Source of the DNA: Pseudonocardiales bacterium
GTDB taxonomy: Bacteria; Actinomycetota; Actinomycetes; Mycobacteriales; Pseudonocardiaceae
DNA length: 64,000 nt
Assembly (NCBI GenBank): GCA_023252195.1
Contig: JAHEXI010000006.1
Location: 1 to 64,000, forward strand
Reading direction: 5' to 3'
The notes beneath the pieces were generated by a model that made no database searches, was not told where the DNA came from, and worked only from the letters and a program-made list of their open reading frames with translations. The stretch's first letter is position 1. The number at the start of each line of letters is the position of its first letter. Position numbers and translations under genes: made by a program. Shown here in pieces: positions 8,786 to 17,910 of the stretch.

Positions 8786-9437
8786 CCTGGTTGGGTATTC
8801 CGTCGCCGAGATACCGCACCGCGGGGGTAGCTCCCCAGCCGCCATCTGCGGGGTGAGAAATGAAAGTCGATCTCGGTTCGGGTTCCTCCCGTGCCCGTTC
8901 CCCCGGAGACTCACGGGGAATCACCGACAGTGACGGTCAGAATCTCGCTGAACGTACATAGAGTGCTTTCCCAGCGCACGCTCCGTGACAGTCCTCACCT
9001 TTGCAAGGCGGTACTCTGACCGCAGCTGACATAGCCAGAAGCGGCGTCAGATTTGAGGGTCCACGCGCCGACGGCCCAGCGCAAAGGATCACGGGGCGTG
9101 CTCTCCACGTGCTGTTAAGACCGGTCAACAGCGGACACTCAGGGGCCCTTCATGACCGGCTGATCATGTAAGTAGACGACCACACTCGCACGGTAGCGAG
9201 ATTCTCAAGCTCACTACCAGCAGCTCAGCGCATCCGCCGGGCGTGGTGCGGCATCGAATTCTGGGGCCGTGGCGATGTCAACCCTGCGCGGCCCCGCCGT
9301 GGCGGCTCCACCTCAGCCCTGGGCGTCCCGGGCAGCGTTGCGGAGCATTGCCGATCGGACATGCGACGTCCGGATGCGCACGCGTTCGGGGAGCCGAGTC
9401 CTGACCATGAGCCCACGGAGCACAGTAGTACTGACAC
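8786..9437. other. Intergenic region of about 650 bases, nothing recognised
   Basis: The open frames here are short and overlap one another on opposite strands. I see no domain, no RNA gene and no strong inverted repeat. The 3' end leads into the small membrane protein gene at 9438. Confidence 0.45.
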
Positions 9438-9629
9438 GTGACGCGCAAACCGCCCAAGCCAGCGTTGCTGGTAATCGTCGTCCTCGAAGTCGTCTCTGCC
9501 GCGATGGCCTGGCGCGATCTCGCCCGGCGCTCCGACGATCAGATACGCGGCAAGAAGAACGTCTCGCGAGCGTTCGTCACCATCCACCCCGGGAACTCGC
9601 TCGTCTACTGGGCGATCGGCCGCCGCTAA
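9438..9629 (+). CDS. Small membrane protein of the PLDc_N-like type
   Basis: The protein has 63 residues and starts with GTG at 9438. An N-terminal hydrophobic helix (PALLVIVVLEVVSAAMAW) is followed by a conserved-looking basic part: RDLARRSDDQIRGKKN, then NPGNSLVYWAIGRR. This arrangement matches a family of small actinobacterial proteins related to the N-terminal segment of phospholipase D-like proteins. The role is unknown. No strong ribosome binding site is visible directly upstream. Confidence 0.6.
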   Translation: MTRKPPKPALLVIVVLEVVSAAMAWRDLARRSDDQIRGKKNVSRAFVTIHPGNSLVYWAIGRR

Positions 9630-9971
9630 CCCGTCCGGACATGCCGCAGATCGCGTTCTGCTTGGCGACGGAGCGGGGACGCCGAGCCTCACTTGATCGT
9701 CACCCAGTGTTCTGAAATGGGGTTATGCACAATCATCGTCCAGCAGGCGGGTCGAGGACGATGCGGGTGGTTAGTGCGCAAGTCCCCCCTCGGACACAGT
9801 CGTAGCGCCTCGTACAGGTCGTGCGGCCTAGACGGATCGGCCTGGTTCAGAGCGTGGCGACGTCGCCGAAGCGTCGGATACGTTTACCGTCGGTCAAGCT
9901 GCGCCGGTCCGAGCTGAAATCTGCAACCGCGGGTGCAGTTCGTCGAGCAGGCCACTCCGCGAGGACGCGTC
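9630..9971. other. Intergenic region, nothing recognised
   Basis: About 340 bases without a supported gene on either strand. Confidence 0.4.
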
Positions 9972-10315
9972 GTGTCGGTGCCGACGTCGCTTCCCCGGCT
10001 GCCGATCGAGCAGGCCCTGGCCACGGTCGCCTTGCCTCTACACCTGAACTGGTCCGCACCCGCGCGACGGTTCTCCACGCGTGACCGATCCCAGCGAGCT
10101 CGCGTGTATGAGATTATTCTGCGCGAAGGTGGTCCCGGGATGTGCTCACCTACATCGACGGCGTCCTCCTGATCGATCTGTGGGACGCACTCGTCCTGCC
10201 ACGAGACATCCGGGCTGCCTGGTCATCATCCTGCGCGAATTCGTTACTCAATGGGCGACAGAACTTCGTTCTGATTAACCACACAATCGGCGCGTCGCGT
10301 GGATCCGTCAAGTGA
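9972..10315 (+). pseudogene. Frameshifted conserved hypothetical gene
   Basis: Starting at the GTG at 9972, the frame encodes PTSLPRLPIEQALATVALP, LHLNWS and RAQ-type RARVYEIILREGGP. The continuation DVLTYIDGVLLIDLWDALVLP, then RDIRAAW, is in another frame from 10139. Together these parts resemble a short conserved actinobacterial family with the pattern LHLNWS, YEIVLREG, DG.LL.DLWD.LVLP. One frameshift (probably a single base lost near 10137) breaks it. The 3' end (10271-10315) coincides with a 45-bp segment repeated at 20935. Function is unknown. Confidence 0.55.
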
Positions 10316-10316
10316 T
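10271..10316. repeat. 45-bp dispersed repeat, copy 1 (second copy at 20935-20979)
   Basis: The sequence around CACAATCGGCGCGTCGCGTG is about 88 percent identical over roughly 45 bases to 20935-20979, in the same orientation. Here it covers the 3' end of a pseudogene; the second copy lies about 100 bases upstream of the STAS gene. The shared block may be a promoter remnant or a duplicated gene end. Confidence 0.7.
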
Positions 10317-10381
10317 TCCAGAGGAACGCAAGCAAAAAAGGGCACGGCGTTTCGCCGGGCCCTCTCGGGAAGTGATCCGGA

Positions 10382-12104
10382 TTACGTGATGCCCAATCCG
10401 ATTAGGGACTTCGCCGCATTGCTGTCTGGCCGTCGGTTCGCCTCGTCGGACGGCGACGTGCCAGCGTTGTCGTCAAGGAATCCGCCTGACTGATGGTTCC
10501 AGAGCCGGGCGTAGGTGCCCTGCGCCGCAAGCAGCTCTGCGTGGGTGCCCTGCTCGACGATCCGACCGTGGTCGAGGACGACGAGCTGGTCCATTCGTGC
10601 CACCGTGCTCAGCCGATGAGCGACCACGAGCGCGGTCCGGCCGTCCATGAGCTGCCACAGGGCTTGTTGGACGAGGATCTCGCTTTCCGAGTCCAGCGCG
10701 CTGGTTGCCTCGTCTAGCAGCAGGATCGGCGCACCGCGCAGGATGGCACGGGCAATCGCGACCCGCTGGCGCTGGCCGCCGGACAGCTTGATCCCGCGTT
10801 CCCCGACCATGGTGTCGAGACCGTCGGGCAGGGCCTCGGCGAACTCGGTGACGTGTGCCGCTCGCGCGGCACGGTGGATCTCGGCGTCACTGGCGCCCGG
10901 TCTTGCGAAGGCGATGTTGTCGCGCAGCGTCCGGTGGAACATCGCCGGGTCCTGCGGCACGTAGGCGATCAGACTGCGCAGGTCCGCCTGGCGCAGCCGG
11001 GAGATGTCCTGACCGCCGATGAGGATGCGGCCTTGGTCAATATCCATCAACCGCAATAGCAGCCGGGTGAGGGTGCTCTTCCCGCCGCCGGAGCGACCGA
11101 CGAGACCCATCTTGGTGCCGCTGGGTACGGTCAGGTCGAGGCCGGTGAACAGCGGCGGTGCGCCGGCGTGGGCAAAGGTCACCTGCATGAAGCAGACGTC
11201 CGCTGTCGTCGGTCGCAGTGGCTCCGGCGAGACCGGATCGAGCACGGTCGGCGGGGTGAGTAGCAGTTCGGTGAATTGGGCGGCTTCGGTCAGGGAGCTC
11301 TCCAGCCGCCGATAGATCTGGTTGAACTCGAACATGATCCGTGTCGCGTTCGAGTAATAAGCGAAGGTCACCACGATCGCCTCTACGCGGAGCCGTCCAC
11401 CGCCGAGGCTGACGGCGAGAAAAAGGCCGAGTGCGTTGGTGAGCACGGCGACCGGCGCGACCAGGGTGTCGATGCGGTGCCTGGCGGCGACGAATAAGCG
11501 GCGCGACGATCAGTCCGGTGACGGCGATGAGGCCGATAAGAACGACGACGAGGAGCGGGTCGTAGCGCCAGAGCACCACCGACGTGAACGCCAGCGGCAG
11601 GATGCTGGCGACGACGGAGAACGCGAGCGTGTCGACGAAGTCCTCGAACCGCGCGGCGAAGCTCAGCGCGCGCTTGGTCAACGAACCGGCGAAGTTGTCG
11701 TGGAAGAAGGCCGCGTCCTTGGCAAGCAACTCGTTCATGCCGACCACGTACAGGCTCTCGATCCCGCGGCCGTCCGTGCGGTTCAAGCAGTGCACGCCGG
11801 CGCGCCACAGGACCTCCGCCAGCAGCATCAGGCCGGCGAAGCCGAGCACATAGGGCAGCACCGTCGCCACTCTGGTGTCCGCACCGCCGGCCAATCGGCC
11901 CGCCAGCTGGGCAACGATCAGCGGAGCGAGGTAGAGCAGGCCGATGTCTCCCAGCGCCGGCAGCAACAGCGCGGGGACGGCGACCCGTCGGAGGCGTGAA
12001 AGCTCGCGGCCGTAGTAGCGCAGAGCCAGCAACGCCGCCGTCTTGCGTGTGGGCGAACCGCGGCGCGGGGCCCCCGTGTCGCCGCGTGATTCGAGCGCAG
12101 CCAT
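10382..12104 (-). pseudogene. ABC exporter (permease-ATPase fusion) with one frameshift
   Basis: On the minus strand, starting with the ATG at 12104, a permease domain with several hydrophobic segments (RVAVPALLLPALGDIGLLYL onward) runs to about 11490. The frame then changes: LIRRRQA is followed in another frame by [20 protein letters not shown]. The ATPase half is complete and well conserved: Walker [14 protein letters not shown]-loop [10 protein letters not shown], signature [14 protein letters not shown], Walker [13 protein letters not shown] and H-loop [10 protein letters not shown]. The family is a type IV ABC exporter half-transporter. The frameshift near 11475-11490 would remove the ATPase, so the gene is inactive unless rescued or a sequencing error. 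There is no partner transporter gene beside it. Confidence 0.82.
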
Positions 12105-12361
12105 CCGTCCCTCTCCAAAGCACCTCCGAGCAGCCAGCCCGTCGATAATGCCGCAGGGGACACGGTCACCGCGATCGAATATCAGGGCCCCGCCGATTAA
12201 GCGACCCTGCTCCTGATGGAGGCTTTGTCCCGAGCGGAGGAGAGAGCGTTGGATCAGTGTGGGAGCGGCAGGGGCGCGCTGTCGAGTTCTATCTCGACTC
12301 GATTTTTTCGGTGTGTATTTGGCGAGCGTCAAGCTGACGAATCGGGGTGATCGATATAGCC

Positions 12362-13213
12362 CTAGTCCAATTCGCTCAGAACGGCGACTATGAGGCTTCG
12401 TGCCTCTCGTCCGTATACGGCTGCCGTTTTGAGGGCTTCGAACATGCGAGCGTATAGCTGGACCTCTTGGGGCTGGGTGACTTCGATACTTGCTGTTGGT
12501 GTCTCCAGTGCAACTAGGGAGTCGTCAAAAATCCAAAACCTAGTGGAACCGGCCGCTAAGCGTTCGGTCATCAACGGGATGATTCCTAGGGACAAGTTTG
12601 GTAGCGACATGAGCTCTAGGAGGCGACCCAGTTGTCCGGCTTGTGTTTCGGCTGTACCGAACCACGTACGGAGGGCTTGCTCTTCAAGTATGGCTACGAA
12701 ACGCTTTCCGCCTCGATAGAGCACTTGCTGCCGTTCCATGCGGACGGCTACTGCCTCTTCCACGTCGTTGGGCGTACCCAGGAACTTAACCCAAAACGAC
12801 AACATAGCGGCGGCATACTCTGCGGTTTGAAACATGCCGGGTATGACGTTGTGTTCATAGATACGAAATGATTTGGTTTTCTGGTATCGCTTGAGCGTGT
12901 GAGCACCTAGTACTCGTTTCATTCCGGCGCGGCTTTGCTGTCGAAATTCGAGGTAAGCCGACTCGACCGCGCGTAGGGTAGCGATCAAATCGGGTCCTTG
13001 GTTATCTGCGGAACAGACGTGACACCATTTGCGTATGTCTTGGTCGGTCGGTGCTTGTACACCATTTTCAATTTTGCTGACGCGCGTGTAGTGTTGCTCG
13101 GTCGCTGCTGCCAGTTCCCGGCCGGTCAGACCTGCGTCCTTGCGCAGGTCCCGAAGGCGGATGCCGAGCGCTTGTTGCGCTTGCTTAGCGAAACTAGAGG
13201 GGTTTGTAGTCAC
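12362..13213 (-). CDS. XRE-family regulator with C-terminal DUF5753 domain (WhiJ-like)
   Basis: The GTG at 13213 gives 283 residues. Residues about 12-65 form a helix-turn-helix (LGIRLRDLRKDAGLTGRELA, then RVSKIENG). Residues about 90-275 are a DUF5753 effector domain, with the characteristic FRIYEHNVIPGMFQTAEYA, RQQVLYRGGKRFVAILEE and LPNLSLGIIPLM. The family is abundant in actinomycetes and usually pairs with small partner proteins that modulate it (Streptomyces WhiJ/BldB-type systems). The start codon lies inside the end of the upstream DUF6879 gene (20-base overlap), so the genes form one operon with the small gene at 13693-13923. An upstream in-frame ATG at 13447 is rejected because it lies wholly within DUF6879. 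Confidence 0.88.
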   Translation of the reverse strand: MTTNPSSFAKQAQQALGIRLRDLRKDAGLTGRELAAATEQHYTRVSKIENGVQAPTDQDIRKWCHVCSADNQGPDLIATLRAVESAYLEFRQQSRAGMKRVLGAHTLKRYQKTKSFRIYEHNVIPGMFQTAEYAAAMLSFWVKFLGTPNDVEEAVAVRMERQQVLYRGGKRFVAILEEQALRTWFGTAETQAGQLGRLLELMSLPNLSLGIIPLMTERLAAGSTRFWIFDDSLVALETPTASIEVTQPQEVQLYARMFEALKTAAVYGREARSLIVAVLSELD

Positions 13214-13712
13214 GGTGAGGTATTGCGAACTTCCACACCGCCTCGAACGCTGAGCGGCAAAGTCGGATATCATCCGGGTCTGTCGAAGTAGCCTTGTCGG
13301 TGGCCCGGCCGTTTCCCGCGTAAATGAGAAATACGACAAGACGGTCGTCGAACAGGTAAAAGTCATTTCCGGGAAGCGCGATTGACGACACGAACCGGCG
13401 AGGAACCCACCGTATATCTTCCCCTGCGTCCACCATAGGGTGCGCAATGCTGTGCGACCAGCGCTGATAATCGCTCAACGGTTCCGACACGATCCGAGCG
13501 CGACATACGGACTTACCAGCCTTCACGTGCTCTCGCAGCGTGGTGCACCAGCCTTGGAGCCATTCCAGATCGTCAGGTTCACCGCCGGCCCACTTCGCCA
13601 TATGTGGAATTTCGACCGCGGTCCCATATGTGTCGCGGGTTTCTAGGTGGATTGATTCCCGTTCAAACTCGCGCAGTAGCCGGTCGAAATCTTCATCCAT
13701 TATCGACGCCAC
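13194..13712 (-). CDS. DUF6879 family protein
   Basis: The protein has about 172 residues and starts with GTG at 13712 (GGGAG three bases upstream) or ATG at 13700. Conserved features are WLQGWCTTLREHVKAGKSV, RARIVSEPLSDYQRW, AGEDIRWVPR and a LPGNDFYLFDDRLVVF block. DUF6879 genes sit next to XRE-DUF5753 regulators across actinomycetes, and they are suggested, not proven, to be their modulators. The start overlaps the stop of the small upstream gene and the end overlaps the regulator start, an arrangement expected for translational coupling. A second copy is at 16486-17028. Confidence 0.82.
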   Translation of the reverse strand: MASIMDEDFDRLLREFERESIHLETRDTYGTAVEIPHMAKWAGGEPDDLEWLQGWCTTLREHVKAGKSVCRARIVSEPLSDYQRWSHSIAHPMVDAGEDIRWVPRRFVSSIALPGNDFYLFDDRLVVFLIYAGNGRATDKATSTDPDDIRLCRSAFEAVWKFAIPHRDYKPL

Positions 13713-13923
13713 GGTCTCCCTGCCCGAAAAACTGAATCATCTTGTCCGGAATCTCTACGCACGTTTCACCATTGGGTATGTCCATCTGGGCAAGCGCCTC
13801 GGAGTCGGTAACCTCCCATCCTTGCACCACCCAAGAACCCCGATCTGTACGATATACCGTAGGTGAACCGGTCGGGTTTGAATCCGGGTCCTTACCGATG
13901 AACGCTAGACGCACGCCGATCAC
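13693..13923 (-). CDS. Small protein of the XRE/DUF6879 module (GKDP-motif protein)
   Basis: About 76 residues from the GTG at 13923, which has AGGGAG four bases upstream; a GTG at 13914 is the alternative start. The protein begins VRLAFIGKDP, then SPTVYRTDRGSWVVQGWEVTD and ends with VEIPDKMIQFFGQG. It has no membrane segment. Homologues precede DUF6879 genes in many actinomycetes and the function is not known. Its stop codon overlaps the start of DUF6879. A diverged copy that has lost its frame is at 16257-16489, where the same GKDP and QGW motifs are visible. Confidence 0.72.
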   Translation of the reverse strand: MIGVRLAFIGKDPDSNPTGSPTVYRTDRGSWVVQGWEVTDSEALAQMDIPNGETCVEIPDKMIQFFGQGDRGVDNG

Positions 13924-13934
13924 CTGGCTCCCTA

Positions 13935-13950
13935 GTTGCGAAGAGTTGCG
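13935..13950 (-). promoter_or_regulatory. Operator-like element, copy A, in front of the minus-strand module
   Basis: Read on the minus strand the sequence is CGCAACTCTTCGCAAC, two CGCAAC half-sites with a 4-base spacer in direct orientation. It lies 12 bases before the start of the small gene. A near-identical element in the opposite genomic orientation lies at 14101-14116 in front of the plus-strand genes. The pairing suggests a shared binding site of the XRE regulator, which is inference. Confidence 0.45.
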
Positions 13951-14100
13951 CAGCATGTGCTCATCTTCTCCCTACGGTCGAGGCACGTCAAGGCGCGCGT
14001 TCAAGCCGTAAGTGGCCGGTAGTCCAGAGGTAGTATGGGGTACCTGGTCCGGTTTATGCAGCTCAGCGCACCTACGCGCAGCCGCAGCCAGGCACGCGCT

Positions 14101-14116
14101 CGCAACCTTTCGCAAC
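14101..14116 (+). promoter_or_regulatory. Operator-like element, copy B, facing the plus-strand genes
   Basis: The sequence CGCAACCTTTCGCAAC matches copy A at 14 of 16 positions. It lies about 160 bases before the GTG of the Cys-rich gene, within the divergent intergenic region. Together with copy A it would allow one regulator to control both directions. Confidence 0.42.
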
Positions 14117-14278
14117 ATCCTTCCAATGCGCGCGAGTCTGTCCCTAACGTCGTTACACATGACCAACGATCTTGGCGGCGTTGCGGGCCGCCACCTGAGC
14201 TGGGCTGGGTCGGTGGTGTCCCGCCCCGGAGGGCATCGCCGGGCCAGTCCTCGCACCACGTTCAGGCGGCGGTGTGTG

Positions 14279-14533
14279 GTGAGTCTCCCTGATCCCACGG
14301 CTCTGTATGAGGTGTACAGCCGGGAGCTCGCCTGGCTGTGGTTGCAGCAGCGTCACCGGGTAGACGAACGCGGCCGGTGTTCGGCGTGTTGGACGGTTTG
14401 CGCGTGGTGGTGGCCGTGGCCGCGAAGGTCTACCTGCACGGTGTACACCGCGTTGAGCTGTCACCTGCGTCGGCCTGACCGGTTGGTGCTCGCCGGCAAC
14501 GACTCTGGGATGGTCGGTGCTCCTCATGACTGA
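14279..14533 (+). CDS. Small Cys/Trp-rich hypothetical protein
   Basis: About 84 residues from the GTG at 14279. It contains LYEVYSRELAWLWLQQRH, a CSAC pair, a Trp-rich stretch and later a CTVYTALSCHLR segment, which gives four Cys residues that could bind a metal. Comparable short proteins occur next to XRE-DUF5753 modules in Pseudonocardiales (from memory). The stop overlaps the start of the next gene (ATGACTGA), implying coupled translation. Only a degenerate trace of this gene remains before the second copy at 18151. Confidence 0.5.
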   Translation: MSLPDPTALYEVYSRELAWLWLQQRHRVDERGRCSACWTVCAWWWPWPRRSTCTVYTALSCHLRRPDRLVLAGNDSGMVGAPHD

Positions 14534-14807
14534 ACTAGTTCCGGAAGCTAAACATGGAGACATCGCGAACGGACAGGCCGGATACACCGACGCCGAGTTC
14601 GTGCACCGCAAGCTGTCCGTGAACGGCACCGGTGGGCTTTCGGCGACTGTCGTCATTACGGTGAAACATGGCCAGGTGTGGATGTCGATTCAGCCGCCAT
14701 TCACCTGGGAAGCGATCATGGAACCCGGGAAAGTCGAGGAGCTAGTACGGACACTAACCCTAGCTGCTGAGGGAGCGATGAAAAGGACTCACGCAGTACG
14801 GCCTTGA
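14526..14807 (+). CDS. Conserved small protein of the regulatory module, copy 1
   Basis: Ninety-three residues from the ATG at 14526. The conserved core is HRKLSVNGTGGLSATVVITV followed by KHGQVWMSIQPPFTWEAIME and a helical PGKVEELVRTLTLA tail. I do not recognise a named domain; it is not DUF397. It overlaps the upstream Cys-rich gene by eight bases. A paralogue at 18151-18456 is highly similar at both protein and DNA level, so the block was duplicated together with the XRE module. A role as partner of the neighbouring XRE regulators is inferred from context only. Confidence 0.7.
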   Translation: MTELVPEAKHGDIANGQAGYTDAEFVHRKLSVNGTGGLSATVVITVKHGQVWMSIQPPFTWEAIMEPGKVEELVRTLTLAAEGAMKRTHAVRP

Positions 14808-14953
14808 TTGGAAAGATCGCAGCGTGAACCAGCTCGGTCTCTTCACGATCTTGGCGGCGTGTCCCGGGCTTGGATGAATGAAAGTGCCCGGCTGCATTCG
14901 AGAACTGGGCTTGCTGAAGGTCCATGGTCCCGGGCAGGAGGGGCACTTTCGAC

Positions 14954-16041
14954 GTGCAGGCTACATCTCCTCGACCCAAGATTACGGTTATCGCGGATGG
15001 TGCGGGGGTGGTGTTGCACGCCGGTTCTCGTCTGCTGGCGGATCTCGGGATCGCACGACGCTGACCGGGCAGCTGTCGCAGGCGCTGGATCGGGTCTGAC
15101 CAGGTCGAGTTGTTCGGTCCGATGGCTTCGGATTCACCTGCTGGCGGATCCTGAATACGACCGGTAAGCCCGAGCTAGCCGCGATCGCGGCCGCGCGAGG
15201 TCGCCTGGGCGCAACAGGCGGAAGTCACGGGATCGGCCCTACCGCAGGGGCGGGCGCTACCTGGGCTGGTGATGACCTCGACGCCACCGCCGTGGTGTGT
15301 CACTCGGATAAGGAGCAAGCCGCCGGGACGTTAAAAGCACCTTTGGCTATCACCTCATGGTCGCCTTCTGCGACAACACCGGGGAGGCGCTGGCAGGGCT
15401 GCTGCGACCGGGCAATGTCGGCAGCAATACCGCCGCTGATCACATCACCGTGCTTGAGCTGGCCCAGCCACCCGATGAGCACCACCACGGCACCGATCCT
15501 GATCCGGGCCGATACCGCCGGATGCTCCATAGCATTCCTCGCGCATGTCTCGCAGTCTGCGCGAACCTGGTATGGCCGGTGAGTCCTCCGTCGGCTGGGC
15601 CGTTATCGACCGCGAACGCGCTGCGCTCGCCCTCGTCCCCGAGTTGGCCTGGACCCCCGAGATCGACGCCACAGGTAGGGTCTCATTCGAAGAACGCGAC
15701 GGCTACCGCTACACCGCCCACGCCACCCCCACCGGTCAGCTCACCCACCTCGATGCCCGCCACCGCGCCCATGCCCGCATCGAGGACGGCATCCGCTGCG
15801 GCGAAGAAACCGGCCTGGCCACTTCCCCAGCAGAAGCTTCGCGATCAACACCGCCTGGCTCACCGTCGTGCTACTGGCCGCCGACCTGCTCACCTGGTGC
15901 CAGACCCTGTTGTTGACCGACACCGCCGACCTAGCCCGGGCCGAACCGAAAATCCCGCGCTACCGGCTGCTGCACACCGCCGCCCGCCTCACCACAGAAC
16001 ATCAAACAGAACACTCAGAGATCAACACAGATCACTCGTGA
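14954..16041 (+). pseudogene. IS1380-family transposase remnant
   Basis: The fragments in order are: PKITVIADGAGVVLHAGSRL (N-terminus, from the GTG at 14954); an EIAWAQ-type region near 15200; VVCHSDKEQA near 15295; FCDNTGEALAGLLRPGNVGS; NTAADHITVLE; SLREPGMAGESSVGWAVIDR; LDARHRAHARIEDGIRCGEE; and a C-terminal end at 16041. All belong to the IS1380 DDE transposase but lie in at least four alternating frames, so the gene is inactive. It separates the intact and decaying copies of the XRE module and may have taken part in the duplication. Confidence 0.88.
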
Positions 16042-16224
16042 ATCACTAGGGGCTAGCCGCACCGGGGAACTTGCCGCTTCCTGCCCATCGCGGTCACCGT
16101 AGACACAAACTGTTGGCCACTGCCGCCAACGGGGTGCTGGTCCGCTCCGCTGGTCAGGAGGCCTGTCTAGGGCAGCGAATCGTTGCGCTGTTGACCTGTC
16201 GAGCACCGTAGGTCGCCATGATGC

Positions 16225-16246
16225 GAGAATACTCAAGAATATTCTC
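16225..16246. promoter_or_regulatory. Palindromic operator-like site before the second module
   Basis: Perfect 7-base arms GAGAATA and TATTCTC are separated by eight bases, in unusually AT-rich sequence for this genome. It ends four bases before the GGAGG ribosome binding site of the gene at 16257. A related site is at 17911-17934. It is a candidate autoregulatory site for the XRE protein of this copy. Confidence 0.5.
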
Positions 16247-16256
16247 TGGAGGCACG

Positions 16257-16489
16257 ATGCGCGCTTGGTTCCTCGGCAAAGACCCTGCGTCCAATGTGGG
16301 CGACTCACCTACGCTGTTCGCGACGGATCGCACCGACCGTAAAACCTACATTGCCCAGGGTTGGGTTGTAAGGGACCCGCAAGCTCTCGCCGATGTGGGT
16401 CCACTCCGGAGGGTGAGGCGATCATTGAGATTCCCGAAGATGTTTTGAAGTTCTACGCGCGCCGCTACTCGGAGGAGGAGGGGCACTGA
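16257..16489 (+). pseudogene. Second copy of the GKDP-motif small protein, frameshifted
   Basis: The ATG at 16257 has GGAGG four bases upstream. The frame encodes MRAWFLGKDP, then SPTLFATDRTDRKTYIAQGW and VVRDPQALADV. After about 16402 the conserved continuation PEGEAIIEIPEDVLKFYARR is found in another frame and ends at the TGA at 16487-16489. One base appears lost near 16402. It is orthologous in position and motif to 13693-13923. Confidence 0.7.
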
Positions 16490-17028
16490 GTCAGCTCATT
16501 CAACCCGGCACTGAGTTCGGGCAACTTTTTCGCACGTTCGAGCACACGGCGTTCCGCCTGGAGATGAGGGCTACCTATGCCCCCTCCTACGAACGTGATT
16601 CTTTTCAAAAGTTTCTAGCTGGCGAGCCGTACGAGTTGCCATGGATGCAGGACTGGTTATCCATGGTCGAAGACGCGGCAAGGGAGGGGCGCCGCTTCGC
16701 ACGTGTACGGGTGGTGAGGCTATCATTCAGCGATTACAACCGGTGGAGCTATGTCATCCCGCAGTACAACATTGCGGCGGGCGAAGATATCCGATACCTG
16801 ATTAGTGAGCGGGCCCAGGAACTTAAGTTGCCCGACCACGATTACTGGTTGTTCGATTCGAATAAGTTGCTGCGGATGCACTTCGATGAGGCCGACCACT
16901 TCCTTGGGGGCGAAATCGTCGAAGACTCAGCCGAGATTGTGCGACATAACTACTGGCGAGACGCTGCTTGGCACTACGCCGTTAGGCGGGATGAATTTGC
17001 CACCAAAGAACACCCCCAGCGCAACTAA
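16486..17028 (+). CDS. Second DUF6879 family protein, with a probable CTG start
   Basis: The frame from the CTG at 16486 gives about 180 residues: SQLIQPGTEFGQLFRTFEHT, AFRLEMR, then FQKFLAGEPYELPWMQDWL, RARVVRL-type sequence, AGEDIRYL, LPDHDYWLFDSNKLLRMHFD and a C-terminal WHYAVRRDEF. The conserved N-terminal QLIQPGTEFGQLF block precedes the first ATG (16564), so translation must start earlier. No ATG, GTG or TTG is available there. The CTG at 16486 is preceded at a good distance by GGAGGAGGAGGGG and overlaps the stop of the previous gene. This copy is intact, while both its neighbours in the module are frameshifted. Confidence 0.72.
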   Translation: MSQLIQPGTEFGQLFRTFEHTAFRLEMRATYAPSYERDSFQKFLAGEPYELPWMQDWLSMVEDAAREGRRFARVRVVRLSFSDYNRWSYVIPQYNIAAGEDIRYLISERAQELKLPDHDYWLFDSNKLLRMHFDEADHFLGGEIVEDSAEIVRHNYWRDAAWHYAVRRDEFATKEHPQRN

Positions 17029-17880
17029 CGTCCAAGAGACACGCGACGCGCTAGGTAGGCGACTCCGTGAGCTACGCCAACGGGCCGGTTTGACCGGGAC
17101 ACAGCTTGCGGAGTCACTGTCCTGGCCACAGTCCAAGGTATCCAAGCTGGAGACCGCGCGGCAGACGCCCAGCGAGGACGACATAAGAGCCTGGGCTCGC
17201 ACTACAGGCAGCGAGTCGCAGACCGACGAGCTGCTGATCGCACTTCGTACCCTCGAAGCGCAGCACGCGGAGTGGCCGCGCGTCCTAAGCCCAGGGCTGC
17301 AAGCGCACCAAAGCACGCTTGCCAAATTGGATGCAAAGACGCGGCTCTTCCGCGTATTCGAGGCCACAGTAGTCCCTGGGTTGCTACAAACCGCCGAATA
17401 TGCAAGGGCACGGCTAGCGCAAGGCGTCATCCTCTTCAATGCGCGAAACGATATCAACGAAGCCGTTCAGGCCCGGATGAAACGGCAAGAGTTGCTGTAC
17501 CGACCGGACAAGCGGTTCCAGTTCATTATCACAGAGGCGGCATTGCGATTGCGTCTATGTGGACCGAAGGTCATGCTTGCCCAGCTTGATCGCCTAATAT
17601 CACTATCGACCTTGCCGAACGTTCGGCTCGGCATCATTAGCTCCGATACGCGATATGTGGGTCGGTCCTTGGCACGGGCTTTTGGCTGCGCGGTAATGAG
17701 CGGGTATTGGTCGAAACGTTTTTAGCGGAGCTAAACCTCGTCCAGCCTCCAGAAATCGCTCTGTATAGCGAGATCTTCGCGCAATTTTCAGCCGCTGCTG
17801 CCTATGGCCGATCCGCACGGGTGCTCATCACGCGAGCGGCCGATGATCTTGCGGCTGAGGTGCCCGAACCTGACAGGTAG
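16991..17880 (+). pseudogene. Second XRE-DUF5753 regulator, frameshifted near its end
   Basis: Starting at the ATG at 16991, within the end of DUF6879, the frame encodes a helix-turn-helix (LRELRQRAGLTGTQLAESL, then SKVSKLETARQTP) and most of DUF5753 (FRVFEATVVPGLLQTAEYA, RQELLYRPDKRFQFIITEAA, LPNVRLGIISSDTRYV). Around 17655-17680 the frame is lost. The true C-terminus (WLRGNERVLVETFLAELNL, then YSEIFAQFSAAAAYGRSARV) continues in another frame to the TAG at 17880. The truncated product would lack the last 65 or so residues of DUF5753 and may be non-functional. Confidence 0.82.
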
Positions 17881-17910
17881 ATTCTCTGCCCCAGAATTCT
17901 TAGACAGGGT

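Noticed and set aside
14526-14807. Assignment to DUF397, the usual partner of XRE-DUF5753 regulators
   Set aside because: The DUF397 WRKSSYS-type motif and its Ser/Gly core are absent; the protein has a different conserved pattern.
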